From Isochrysis galbana (taxonomy: Eukaryota > Haptophyta > Isochrysidales > Isochrysidaceae), in assembly GCA_018136815.1 (NCBI GenBank), contig CM030938.1, positions 3,797,448 through 3,861,447 on the forward strand: a stretch of 64,000 bases of DNA, in the 5' to 3' direction. Below are positions 52,326 through 62,756 of the stretch, piece by piece. The stretch's first letter is position 1. Every line of letters starts with the position of its first letter. A program made the translations under genes and the position numbers. Below the pieces are notes generated by a model. The model had not been told where the DNA came from. It ran no database searches and saw only the letters and a program-made list of their open reading frames with translations.

Positions 52326-53167
52326 TTGGCCCCGGCCAGAGTTTCGAGAAACTCGATTCTAAGTTTGGGGGCCACATAGAAACCAACATTTTGAACGAAA
52401 TAAATCGAAAGTTGGGGTCGCGGCGCGCGGCGCGGCGCGCGTGGGGTGCTGAGTGGGAGTGGGGCGCGATGGCGCCCGCAAGCCGGTCGGCCGCCAAGAA
52501 GCGGACACGGCAGATGGTGGAAGATGAGGACGAGGGACGAGGGGGGCGATGGCAGCTCCGGTCAGCTCCTACTCCCACCCTCCCCGCGCCCTCAGGATGT
52601 ACCGGGGAGCTGGATGCGTCATCTGAGAACGAAAAGAACTCCAGCGACGACGGAAGCGACGCCGAGGACTACGAGGGGACGAATGCTGAGGTGTGTTCTC
52701 TCTCTTGCTTGCGTGTGATGTATGGGGAGCAACAGTCTGGTGTGTTGTCAGACCACCTGCAAGTGGCAAGTGCCCTTGATGAGTCGCTACAACAAACGGA
52801 CCGTGGGCTGAGATCATGCAAGTGTGCGGTGTGCTCTTGTATGTGTATGTGTGGGCTGTGGGTTGACCACGGAGAGAAATAATGTGTGAATGTGAACAAT
52901 AAGTGAACAATGACAATGACAATCAATGACAATGAACTATTAATGTGAATCCTCCCTCCATCACCCTTAGTACTAGTAGGCGATGCAGCGATGCAGCTAT
53001 GCAGCGCGTCGGGCGTGTGCCGTGTGCACGCACGCTCGGCGAAGTACAAGTTTCGAATCGAAATTGATCGAAATTTGGGCCAACGAGGCTCGAAATTTGC
53101 TGAAAAGTGATCGAAATTTCGAATCGAAATTTGGGTGGGGTTGGATCGAAACTCTGGCCGGGGCCAA
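52326..53167. mobile_element. hAT-like non-autonomous TIR element, copy 3 (842 bp)
   Basis: Perfect terminal inverted repeats TTGGCCCCGGCCAGAGTTTC and an exact ACTCCCGG duplication on both sides (52318–52325, 53168–53175). TCGAAATTTGGG-type words fill the ends. Inside, the plus strand from ATG ~52470 reads an acidic/basic segment (AAKKRTRQMVEDEDEGRGG, NEKNSSDDGSDAEDYEGTN), comparable in character to the acidic frame inside copy 2. Confidence 0.82.
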
Positions 53168-53814
53168 ACTCCCGGGGGGAGGGGGTCTGGGGCCCAAAGG
53201 GCATCGAATATGTGCTAGATGGTTTTTTTGTTTTTTCCGGGGTGTTTACCGCTTTACTTTTACTTTGGTGTATTTCCTCAATCCTGAAATTTTCATTTTT
53301 ACACCCTTAGAAGTGAAAATAGTGAATAGTGAATAGGGTTTGTGTTTGACCGCCCTATCTATGTACGGGACCTCGATCCATTAGCCCTCTGTATCTGTTG
53401 TAGGTTGTAGCGTTGTAGCTAGGAGTTGGGCAACCTCCAAGTACAGCATATACGGTTGTATCAGGCCCGTTCTCCAGCTCCAGATACGGTATCCCTCCCG
53501 TTTCTCCCATGTAGGAGTATATTAACCGAATCGGGCGCGGCAGCGGCACGCCTGCTCGTCCGCGGGCGGTCAGCATGTGTAGGGCTTCTCTCCCTTAGAC
53601 ACGGCTCGGCGGTGCATGGGCACGCTCGACCGGTGCTCCGCCTCGGCCACTAGGAAGGGGAGCGGCGCGCACCGCAGCGTCGCAGCGTCTCCCGCCATCT
53701 CGTTGAGTCACCGGTGGGAGGGGCTTGGGAGTCAACACAGCCCCATTGGCGGAAGAAAGTCGCGACTCTCAACACCCCTCCAAACCCTCGATGGGAAAGA
53801 CGGTGACGGTGCTA

Positions 53815-53965
53815 GGGCCTGCAAATACAACCAAATACGTGTGTATTTGGCTTCCGGCCAAATACATTTCAAATGCCTTCGAGGCCTACAACCCAGAACG
53901 CGCTTCAAATACAGCCAAACACATATCTAGTTGGCCTCTGGCCAAATACGGTAAATACAGTAGGG
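53815..53965. repeat. CCAAATAC/GTATTTGG cluster, copy 3
   Basis: GCAAATACAACCAAATACG, GTGTATTTGGCTTCCGGCC, TTCAAATACAGCC and GGCCAAATACGGTAAATACA repeat the pattern of 5925–6025, about 48 kb away. Confidence 0.55.
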
Positions 53966-54284
53966 GTGCACCATTAAGAAACCACCCCATTAAGGACAGT
54001 GTACAAGGAAATTGACCGTCCGTGTGCTAAGAAACCTACATAGAGCGAAAGGGCACCGGTCATGAACAAGAAACTGAATGAGCAAGAAAGCTCCTATGTA
54101 CGCGCAACAGGGAGCGCGGGAGCGCCAACAGAGCTTCGGCGCGCCGCGCGTGGCTCGTGGCTCAACACTTATTTTTTACATAACGGAGGGGTGGCAGAGA
54201 GGGGGGCTTGTCGGGGGGACCCCAAGTGTCGCGGGTAGGGAGGGTTCATGCGCCCCCTTCCATCTTTTGTACTTCTCCCGCCAC

Positions 54285-54560
54285 TAGGTTTCCCCGCGCG
54301 TCTCCCTCTCGGTCGCCACGCTCCGGTCCCCTCTCCCCTTCCCTGTATCGCGCCTTCATTCCGTCCACCCCCATAGGTCTTTCCACGCGACTCCCTCTCC
54401 GTCGCCGCGCCCCAGTTCCCTTCTCCCTCACGTCGCCCCGATTCGGTCTGTCCTCCCTCACCCTTCCCGTCCCTCCCCGAGTGCTTCCTTGAGTTTCCGG
54501 CCCCCTTTTGTCTATCTCTTTCCCGCGCAATTCCCTTTCCCCCCGCGCGTGATATCTCCC
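54285..54560. repeat. Imperfect tandem repeat, unit about 85–95 bases
   Basis: Successive units carry TAGGT(T/C)TTTCC-like starts, CGCG(T/A)CTCCCTCTC(G/C)GTCGCC and CCC(T/A)GT… ends. Low-complexity pyrimidine-rich DNA with no gene. Confidence 0.4.
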
Positions 54561-55254
54561 CCCGGTGTCTTCCGTACGCTCAGCGCTGTCGCTCGAGCGC
54601 CCTGTGTCTCCTTCTCGTGTCCCTCCTGCCCTCGTCCTCGCTCCGTGCTGTCGCATGTCGTCTGGGAGCGCCCGCTCGTCCTCGGCCCCCTTGTCGCGTG
54701 CTTCCCCCGCCCCCGGTGGCACGCATCCCATCCCGCTGAGAGGCTGTACTTCACATGTTACATACATCAGCCCCTCCACCTCCATACACTCCACAGCCAC
54801 AGCTCCACTCCTCTCACAACACCAAGAATCCGCCGATACGTAAGAAACCCAATGTGACAAGCTGATGTCTCACCGATAACCGATAAGAAACAAGAAATCA
54901 TTATGATTATGACCCGGCGCGGAGCGCGGAGCGCCGAAGAAAGTGAGCGAAGAAACTCAGCGTGCTGGTGGCAGAGGGGTTAAGGAAAGTGTACAGGAGA
55001 AAAATCTCTGTTTTCTTAATGGTGCAGCCCTACTGTACGTGTTTCCCATCTAGGCTCCAAACGACAGCGACTCCACGAAAACGCCCCCGTTGAGTCGCTG
55101 TTGAGTGGCCTCAAAATCAAGACCCCTTGAGGAGTACGCTAAAGTCGGAGACACTCCCGCCCACTCCGCACCCAAAAGTGGAACGGTGAGACTCCCGTAC
55201 TCCAGTTGTGTTGGGTGTCGAAAACAAAAAGGAACCTGCCCGCCGTCGCCCTCC

Positions 55255-55392
55255 TCCCCTCCCCCCCCCCCCCCCCCCTCCTTCCTCTTCTCTCGCTCCC
55301 CCCCTCCCCCCCCCCCCCCCCCCCCCCCCAAGGGGAGGAGAGAAGGGAAGGGAGGGGCGCGGGGGGGGCGAGGGGGGGGGGGGGGGCCAGAC
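55255..55392. repeat. Poly-C and poly-G tracts upstream of the ArfGAP gene
   Basis: C-runs of 17–24 bases at 55260–55278 and 55305–55329 and a G-run at 55372–55386, the densest homopolymer cluster in the window. They lie ~300 bases ahead of the ArfGAP start. Confidence 0.8.
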
Positions 55393-55689
55393 AGTTCTTT
55401 TCCTCGCCCCGCCCCTCCCGCGGCAGCGAGAGCCGTGTGCACCGGCCAGCCCCTGCGAATACGGAAAAGGGGTGAGAGAAGAGAGAAAGAAGCGAGAAGA
55501 ATGAGAGGGTTGCTGCCGCCCCCCTCCCTCCCCCCTCGCGCAGGGCAGCACCGCTCGGCGCGCGCGCAGACCCAGGCAGCCCCCGCCGCCCCCCCTCCCT
55601 TCCCTTCTCACTCCTCTCCTCTCCCCTTCTCGCCCTCTCTCCCTTCCCCCTTCCGACGCGAAGTCGGCACGCTATCAAAGGACAAAGCG

Positions 55690-58007
55690 ATGGCCACTTC
55701 CAAGAAGGTCGAGGAGAAGTACCAGCGTCTCCTCAAGGAGATCCAGAAGCGGCCTGAGAACCGCTCCTGCTTTGACTGCTCGGGTCGAGGCAATCAGTAC
55801 GTTGTCCTCAACTACTCCACCTTCGTCTGCACGACGTGCTCGGGGATCCACAGGGAGGAGCAGCACAAGATCAAGTCGGTGGGCATGTCCACCTTTACCG
55901 TCGACGAGATCAAGACGCTGGATGCAGGCGGCAATGCCGTCGCCAAGGCCAAGTGGCTCGCCAAGTGGACGTCCTCGGACGGAGGGCCACCGCCCGAAGG
56001 AGATGTGCAGAAGATACGCTCGTACATCAAGGCCAAGTAAGTGTCAGTAGGATGCTCTCGCGCTCTGCCCCCTTCTCTTCTCGGTGTTCGCATGTTCTCC
56101 CCGCCTTCTATCACCAGCTCACCTTCTTTGCGTCTCACTCACTCAGGTACACTGACAAGCGCTGGTACTCAGATACGCCCGCAGCTGCGCCGGCGGCGCC
56201 GGCTCCGTCGCCGGTTACGGCACCGCAAAGCATGCCGCAGCCGCATATCAACGCCCCGGCTTGCGTCCAACAGCAGTCCTCACAGCCAGTTGCATTCGTT
56301 GCCGACTTTGGCGCCTCCTTTGATGCGCCAGCCCCTGCACCCCCGCCTGCGCGGGCACCTGCGCCGCCACCGTCTGACATGGACCTGCTAGGCGGTTTGG
56401 ATATGAGTGCTGCGCCGCCATCAATCCCGGCAGGCATAGGCAGCGGATTTGCTGACTTCAATGCGCCGGCAGCGCCTTCTTTCATGGGTACCTTTGCGGC
56501 CTTTGGAGCACCCTCTCCTGCAGCCAGCGGTATGGGTAGCATGGGCAGCTTTGGTACTCCCTCTCCTCAACCACATGGTATGGGTGCCTTTGGTGCTCCG
56601 TCTCCTCAGGCGAACGGAATAGGTGCCTTTGGTGCTCCCTCACCGCCATCAAATGGAGCGGGCCCATTCGGTCCGTCCGCCCCCGCGCCAGCAGCCTTCA
56701 GCGGAGGGCCACCAGGAGGCTTCGGGAGCCCTCCAATGGGTGGTATGGCCCCGCCCCCAGGTGGCACGAACGCAGGGCTGACGCCTGGAGCAATGGCAGG
56801 TGGCATGGGGATGATGCAGCCACAACAACCCAACCCGCCCTCTGCTGCACCAGCGCCCGTGCTGCCCGCACAGCAAACGCAGCCGCCAAAGCCGGCGGGG
56901 GTGGCAGCGGGGATGATCTCTGCAGATCTGTTCAGCATGGACTCGCTTACCTCTGCTCCAGCTCCCTCAGGCCCGGCCCCGCTCAGCTATGGATCTGGAC
57001 CACAGCACGGAGGCCCTGGCATGGGCGGACAAATGTCCGGCGACCTGCCGCAGAACATGGGCGGCCCGCCGCACAGTATTGGCGGCCCGCCGCAGGGGAC
57101 GGGCATGGGCGGCCCGCCTCGTGGCATGGGCATGGGCGGCCCGCCGCAGGGCATGGGCGGCCCGCCGCAGGGCATGGGCGGCCCGCCGCAAGGCATGGGT
57201 GGGCAAGGAATGGGCGGACCGCCGCTAGGGATGGGCGGACCGCCGCTAGGGATGGGCGGACCGCCGCAAGGGATGGGCGGACCGCCGCAAGGGATGGGCG
57301 GACCGCCGCAAGGGATGGGCGGACCGCCGCAAGGGATGGGCGGACCGCCGCAAGGGATGGGCGGACCGCCGCAAGGGATGGGCGGACCGCCGCAAGGGAT
57401 GGGCGGGCCGCATCCTGGCATAAGAGGGCAGATGCCAGGCATGGGCGGGCCACATCCCGGCATGGGCGGGCCACACCCGGGCATGGGTCCCGTGCCGCAT
57501 GGTATGGGTGGCCCACAACCCGGTGTGGGTGGCCCTCGCCCAGGCATGCCGCCGTACGGCATGGGCATGCCGCATCCGGGAATGGGCGGACCCCAACAGG
57601 CCATGGGTGGGGCACCCCAAGCTGCCGCCCCAGCGTCGCCCGCTAGTGGTGGTCTAAGCGACGCCTTTGCAGGCCTGGATCCTTTTGGTGGCAAGTCGTC
57701 ATCTGCCCAAAAACAACAACATCAGACTCAGCCGCACCAGCAGGGGTATCCGCAGCAGACGTATCCGCAGCAGGCGTATCCGCAGCAGGGGTACCCACAG
57801 CAGGGGTACCCGCAGCAGGGGTACCCGCAGCAGGGCTATCCGCAGCAGGGCTATCCGCAGCAGGGCTATCCACAGCAGGGCTATCCGCAGCAGGGCTATC
57901 CGCAGCAGGGCTATCCACAGCAGGGGTACCCACAGCAGGGGTACCAACAGCATGGTCAGATGAATCCTCAACAACACATGATGATGCAACAGCGGCCGAT
58001 GATGTAA
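55690..58007 (+). CDS. AGFG/Hrb-type ArfGAP with minisatellite-encoded GM- and YPQQ-rich tail
   Basis: Exons 55690–56036 and 56147–58007 join in phase 2 over a 110-base intron (GTAAGT…CTCAG), giving 735 residues. Residues 8–130 are an ArfGAP zinc domain: C27-x2-C30-x16-C47-x2-C50, then [14 protein letters not shown] with the Arg55 finger. The spacing, the MSTFTVDEI segment and the YTDKRWY end resemble AGFG/Hrb and related Arf GTPase activators, which act in vesicle traffic at endosomes or Golgi. The tail has Ala/Pro stretches, about ten GMGGPPQ heptads (residues ~470–540) and ~14 YPQQG pentads (~650–718). Both are encoded by near-identical tandem DNA units. Such tails are prion-like and may drive condensation or bind coat proteins; that is inference. 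Confidence 0.9.
57205..57410 (+). repeat. 21-bp coding minisatellite (GMGGPPQ)
   Basis: Nine to ten units of GATGGGCGGACCGCCGCAAG in frame; the central seven are identical, which points to recent expansion or gene conversion. Confidence 0.9.
57740..57950 (+). repeat. 15-bp coding minisatellite (GYPQQ)
   Basis: About 14 units of CAGCAGGGGTATCCG / CAGCAGGGCTATCCG in frame, with variants in the Gly and Tyr codons forming two subtypes. Confidence 0.9.
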
Positions 58008-59106
58008 CGAGAGTGTTGTAAGGGCAGCTTTCGCCAGCATCAATTTTGGGGACCCGTGGTTGTGTTTCGTGGGTGAAGCCCTGTCCATCCCTGCCGTGGC
58101 CTACCATGTCACGGCTGGCGCTAGCTTGTTCGTGTGCAGCACCGTCATTCGCCAAAGAAATCTGCTAGGAGTGTTTGGCTAGGGCTTTTTAGTGTGTACC
58201 CGAGAGCCTAGCGCTAGCCGTACCTGCTGCCCTGCAGTCTCACGGCGTCCAGCTAGTGGACAGCTCAGTCACCGTATGTGTGAGAGCAGGTGCACAGTGG
58301 GTGGGTGTGGCAGCATTGCGCATCGCCGAATCTTTGTGAACTATGTTGATGTCTTCTCGGCGGCACAAGGGCGCCAGCAACCTTTAACTCCCATTCAATG
58401 CACTTGTTCTTAGAAGCTAGGAGGCCGTTTGCGTTTAGCGTTTAGCCTCCATTTGGCACTTGATAGCGCCCTCCCAAACGCCAAAGCCCGCTTGCTGCAC
58501 TCACGCACGCACGTATGGGCTCGTGGCCGGTGTGCATGGTGCATGGATGCACAGCCACAAGCGATCGCCTGTGAAGTGTGAATAGTCGTAATAGTCGCTA
58601 TTACTGTTTTATCAAAGACTCGTCTCGAATCCTTGGCCCCTTGCGCCCTTTCGCCCTTTCCCTTTCCCGCCCTATCGGGAGAGGCACATGTGGGCGCCCG
58701 CCGCTGCTGCCCAAGTGTGCCGGAAGGGAGGGGGAGGGGCGGTGCCGGAGGCGGGAGGGGCGGTGATGGATCGGTAGCTCCTCGAGCCCCCCGCAAGAAC
58801 CGCATTCCGCGCTAACTGTCGGCGTGGCCTGGCGCCGCAGCCGCAGGCCGGAGGCGGTCTCCAAAGGCGAGAATGCGCTAAGAGTTGCAAGCGGCGCTTG
58901 CTGCTGCTGCGCTGTGCCATGTGAGCCACACGCAAGGCACAACATTTTTAAGTCCGCGCAGTAGCAGAGGTTCACTAGAGGCTGGAGGGCAATTGTTACA
59001 CACCCATAACCCATTTGTTCTCCCCTCCTGTTTCAACTTCACCATCGACTCTTGCAGCCGCGCGCGCGATCTTTTCGCAGACTAGCCTTCAAGATACATA
59101 GGCGAT
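58008..59106. other. Convergent 3' spacer
   Basis: Lies between the 3' ends of the ArfGAP gene and the minus-strand glycoside-hydrolase-like gene. No gene or repeat is recognised. Confidence 0.35.
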
Positions 59107-60845
59107 TTACAACACAGTAGTATTGGCGCCAAGCATGGTAGAAAGCGGGCCTCCCGTTCGTTGAGAAATGTTTCCACCGCCACGCAGCAAGATGTTTCCT
59201 TCACACCCTAAACGCGGCCAAATCTGTTGCACATAAGTGCAATTTACGGTTACCTGGCAGCCTTCGTATGTGCGGGTGTACACGCCAGGTTGAATCTTCG
59301 TCGCGCGAGCAACTGGGCTGCCACATTTGGCGGCCTTGTCATAAACCTCAGACCATTCGAAATCGCTGTCGAACCATCCCGTTGAGCCAGAATAGTACCA
59401 ATGGTCGCGGCGCACGAGGAGGAAGGTGGCGACGTGCGCCGTGGGATCCTCAGAGCCGGATTCGTTCTTCGTGTGATCCGGACGGTGGTAGTAGGCATGC
59501 ATGACTGATGAGACGCCTGCATCACCCTCGCGAAGCATGTCGTCGATCATTGCGCCGCCCGGTTTTCGAGTCGCTATCACCTGCATCATCATGCGCACTC
59601 GTGAGGCAGACCAACACGCCAATTAAATGTGTTGTTACGGTGACGTTACGGTGACTCCCCGGTAGCACGCATATGATGAAAACAATTGTCTGGGCGAGGT
59701 GTCCTAACCACATACGTGCGGCGGGAGTGCGCACCTGCTCCGCCCTCGCCGACTCATAGTACCGCATCCACAAAGAGCCATCCAAAGCATTGACAAGCCT
59801 TCTCTCGTCCAACCAGACTTTTGCAGCAGGAGGCCGAGTGTACCCCGCTGGGTTTGAGAATATGGGCAACTAAAGGCACAGGCGATATGCCTCTTAGCTC
59901 AGATGATGCTAACAACATAATGCGCGAAAGGACTATGTTGCGCACAACAGCCGGCCGAAGGCTGTCGCACAACTTTAGAGGCCACCCACCTTGCCAAAGC
60001 GGTTTAGTAACATGGCCGAGCGTCGCAATACGTCCAGCGTGCCATTGACGAGAATCTCACAGCCGCTCCAAGTGTCATTCAGTCCGCAGTCCGGAACATT
60101 GATGACCGTCTTGCCCCACGGCTTCACCTCGGGTATATCGTAGCCGTAGTTCACCGCATCAAAGAACACGCCTACGCGGTTGGCGAATAATCTATCGACA
60201 CGCAGGATGAGCAAAGCGGACGCGTGAGGGCCGGGCGCGCATTGCGGCTGGATGGAAGACGGAGAAGCATACACTCTCACCATCGATGGTCGTTGCAGTT
60301 GCGAGCGGGAGGACCACCTTGGAGATATAGTATTCGCGTGCAGACTCGTTGGCGAAGTTCCAAAACCAGCCGATGCACCTAGGGTTGTTGGAATGCATTT
60401 GCTGGCAGTTGGTCCGTGTATATTCTGGTCCATCGTACGACTGCAAGAAGAAGGAGGAATACCTGCGACACCACCCGGCGCAAGGAGTCGGAGACCACAA
60501 CCACCTATAGAACATCGCGCGGGGGCTGACACGAGGCGTGCGTCCTCACTCTGGGCGGCTCATGAGTGGAAGCACTGCAGCATTCATTCCGAATGCCCAG
60601 CCGAGCGAGGCGTACACGAAGACAGGAAGAGAAGGTTGAGTCCTCTTGAGAGCGGCCGCCTGCGACAGCTGCAGGTAGACCACTCCATCCCAGCCACCCG
60701 CCGCTGTCAGGTGCTGCCAGCCAATGATGGCGAGCGAGTAGCGGCCTATACGACGCAGCTGAGCCTCTGACTCCCACGCGCTGCCGTTGGAGCCGAACCA
60801 GCAAGCAGGGAAGACGGAGGAGTCGAGGCGCCAAGGCAGACCCAT
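59107..60845 (-). CDS. Glycoside-hydrolase-like (TIM-barrel type) protein
   Basis: Five minus-strand exons join in phase: 60845–60550, 60462–60281, 60171–59990, 59869–59735 and 59580–59107, giving 422 residues. Signature stretches are RYSLAIIGWQHLTAAGGWDG, LPVFVYASLGWAFGMN, RCIGWFWNFANESAREYYIS, GVFFDAVNYGYDIPEV, FSNPAGY and GGAMIDDMLREGD. The order W-aromatic strand, SGWFWNF, GVFFD, then a closing KCGSPVARA…CQVTVNCT matches a group of putative glycoside-hydrolase-like proteins common in marine algae. Asp in GVFFD and MIDDM are candidate catalytic acids. It should act on a polysaccharide or glycan, perhaps secreted, but no clear signal peptide precedes the ATG at 60845, so a first exon may be missing. 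Substrate unknown. Confidence 0.65.
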
Positions 60846-60992
60846 CCACTCTTATTCTCTCTCGCCTCTTCTCCCTCGGCGCGAGCCGGCGTAAACAACT
60901 TTCTTACTTTCTCACACTAGAGGCTAGAGCTTCTCATTCAACAACGTTTTTTATAAACCACTATAAAACAGAGCTGGAAGGTGATAGGGGGC

Positions 60993-61840
60993 TCATAGAG
61001 GCATCAGGGGCATGGTCCACACACACCCTACGCCGAGCAAAAGAGAAATCGCCAATTCTTGACCACCCGCAAGAGCCGTGCTGGAATCGCACCCACATGC
61101 CTCACAGCAGCGAGCTCCTCTCCCAGCACATTCACTCCGAGACATCGGGGACACCGGACTCGACCTCTTCCGCGGCCTCTTGTGCGTGCTGAGCGTTGGA
61201 GCCCGCCTCACCTTCATAGACACTGCCCCTGCGAGCGGCCACACAAACACACACTCCCTAACCTTGCACAACCCGCGGCGCTTCGCTCCACACTTCGGAC
61301 AACGCTTCCATCCTGACCATTGGCACGGGACAACGCCGCAGTTGCACGCGAACTCACACGTCGAAAATGCAGCCGCGCGAGCCCGGGCGCGCTCGGTATC
61401 GTCGTGAGCACGTTCCATTCGGGCCATCTTCTTCTGTTGCACCAAGGCCGCAGCCTCCAGCTCTTCCTTGTCCCTCTTCTCCTTCTCAGCCCGCAAGTCG
61501 CGTTTAGTGACAGAGCCCGATAGCTCGAAGAGAGGTGCGCGCTTCCGCGGCCCAACAGCATCTCCTGCACCTGCGAGTGGTGATCCCACGCAGCCTTGTC
61601 GCTGGAAGGGTCGCGGGACAGCGCCTGACGCACCTTACCCTCAGTGGCTAGAGGGAACTTGCCAGAGCGTATCGCTCGGCGCGTGCTCTCGCCCGCCGCG
61701 CGGCAGTGTTCCACTGCTTTGCGGACGTCTTCGAGCGTCGCGAGCCGTTGCGCCACCAGGGCATCATGGGCAGCCTTGATGTAGGCTCCCTTGCCCCCTT
61801 TGGGCGGCTCCACAGGCACCCTACCGGCCGCCGGAGCCAT
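60993..61840 (-). CDS. Basic Cys-rich protein with zinc-ribbon-like C-terminus
   Basis: Exons 61840–61639 and 61570–60993 join in phase 1 across a 68-base intron (GTAAGG…CGCAG), giving up to 259 residues. The N-terminal part (GGKGAYIKAAHDALVAQRLA, KAVEHCRAAGESTRRAIRSG) is helical. A charged helix follows (KRDLRAEKEKRDKEELEAAA), then paired cysteines: CEFACNCGVVPC … CPKCGAKRRGLCK, which could bind zinc. Beyond residue ~175 the sequence is less protein-like and may include an unrecognised intron. A nucleic-acid-binding role is possible but unproven; no named family recognised. Confidence 0.5.
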
Positions 61841-62674
61841 CGGCGCCGGCGCGTGCTGGCTGCGAAGCGCTGTTGGCTGCGAAGCCCTAGCCTCTAGGGA
61901 GGGAGGGAGAGGGAGGATATTTAACCCTAGTAGTGCCGTAGTCCGCAAGACGCGAGACGGACGGTCATCGTATCATCATCGTGTCATCGTGTACTTTATA
62001 TTTACAGTACTTATAATGGCTATATTGGGAGCCCGTGGGGGCCCTGGGAGGGCTATAGGGGCCATTTGGGACAAATATGGGACCGCCTGCGGCCTGCGGG
62101 CTTGGGTAGAGGTCCCTAGCATGATTTCGTCAACGGTGCTTGGTTTTAGATTTAGATTTAGAAGCGTGGACAGCATTTTGGATTTTGGACGTTGCCACCA
62201 ACTAACAACTAACGACTAATGACGTCTAACTCTAACTCTATAACGTGCTGGCGGGGGCGTCCCAGCCCCTGTGCACTGAAGAACATGAGCGATGCATCAT
62301 GGTGATGCTGCTCGTCGCCACCACCTCCAGTATCCAGTATGGAGTACATATGGGCCATGGCCATGGAGGTGGTGATTTCGTGATTTCCCTGTGGAGATAG
62401 CTAAGACACGCTACCCGTCGGTGTGGGCACTCATCGAGATACCTGGGCTGTTGGTGCACTGCGAATTGCCCGTGGGCGACTACTCCGCTGGGAGAGGATG
62501 TCGAGTGCTCAGCCCTTGTGCAGGGAGGGCATGAGGGTGACCCGCGGGAGGAGGGAAGTTACAATAAAAATAGTGGCCGGGGGGGGGGGCGCAGAGCGCC
62601 CCATTGGCCCCTAAGATAACAAATACTAAAATATGACTAGGTTCAGAGAGAGAGAGGGAGAGAGGGAGAGGGCG

Positions 62675-62706
<32 letters not shown>

Positions 62707-62756
62707 AGAGAGAGAGGGAAGGAGAAAGAGAGAGACCTCTGCATGGTGGCGCGCCG
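61841..62756. other. Intergenic region between divergent genes
   Basis: No gene seen. Holds a poly-G tract at 62580–62589 and a GA/poly-G stretch at 62640–62735 directly upstream of the next start. Confidence 0.35.

Noticed and set aside
54246-54860. 204-residue minus-strand frame rich in Arg/Glu/Gly
   Set aside because: No ATG start and composed of imperfect tandem pyrimidine-rich repeats.
56983-57694. Long Pro/Cys-rich minus-strand frames
   Set aside because: Reverse reading of the GMGGPPQ minisatellite; repeats stay open in several frames by chance.
57740-57950. Possible CRISPR-like array
   Set aside because: Units are 15 bases, contiguous and in frame with the ArfGAP; there are no spacers, and the host is a eukaryote.
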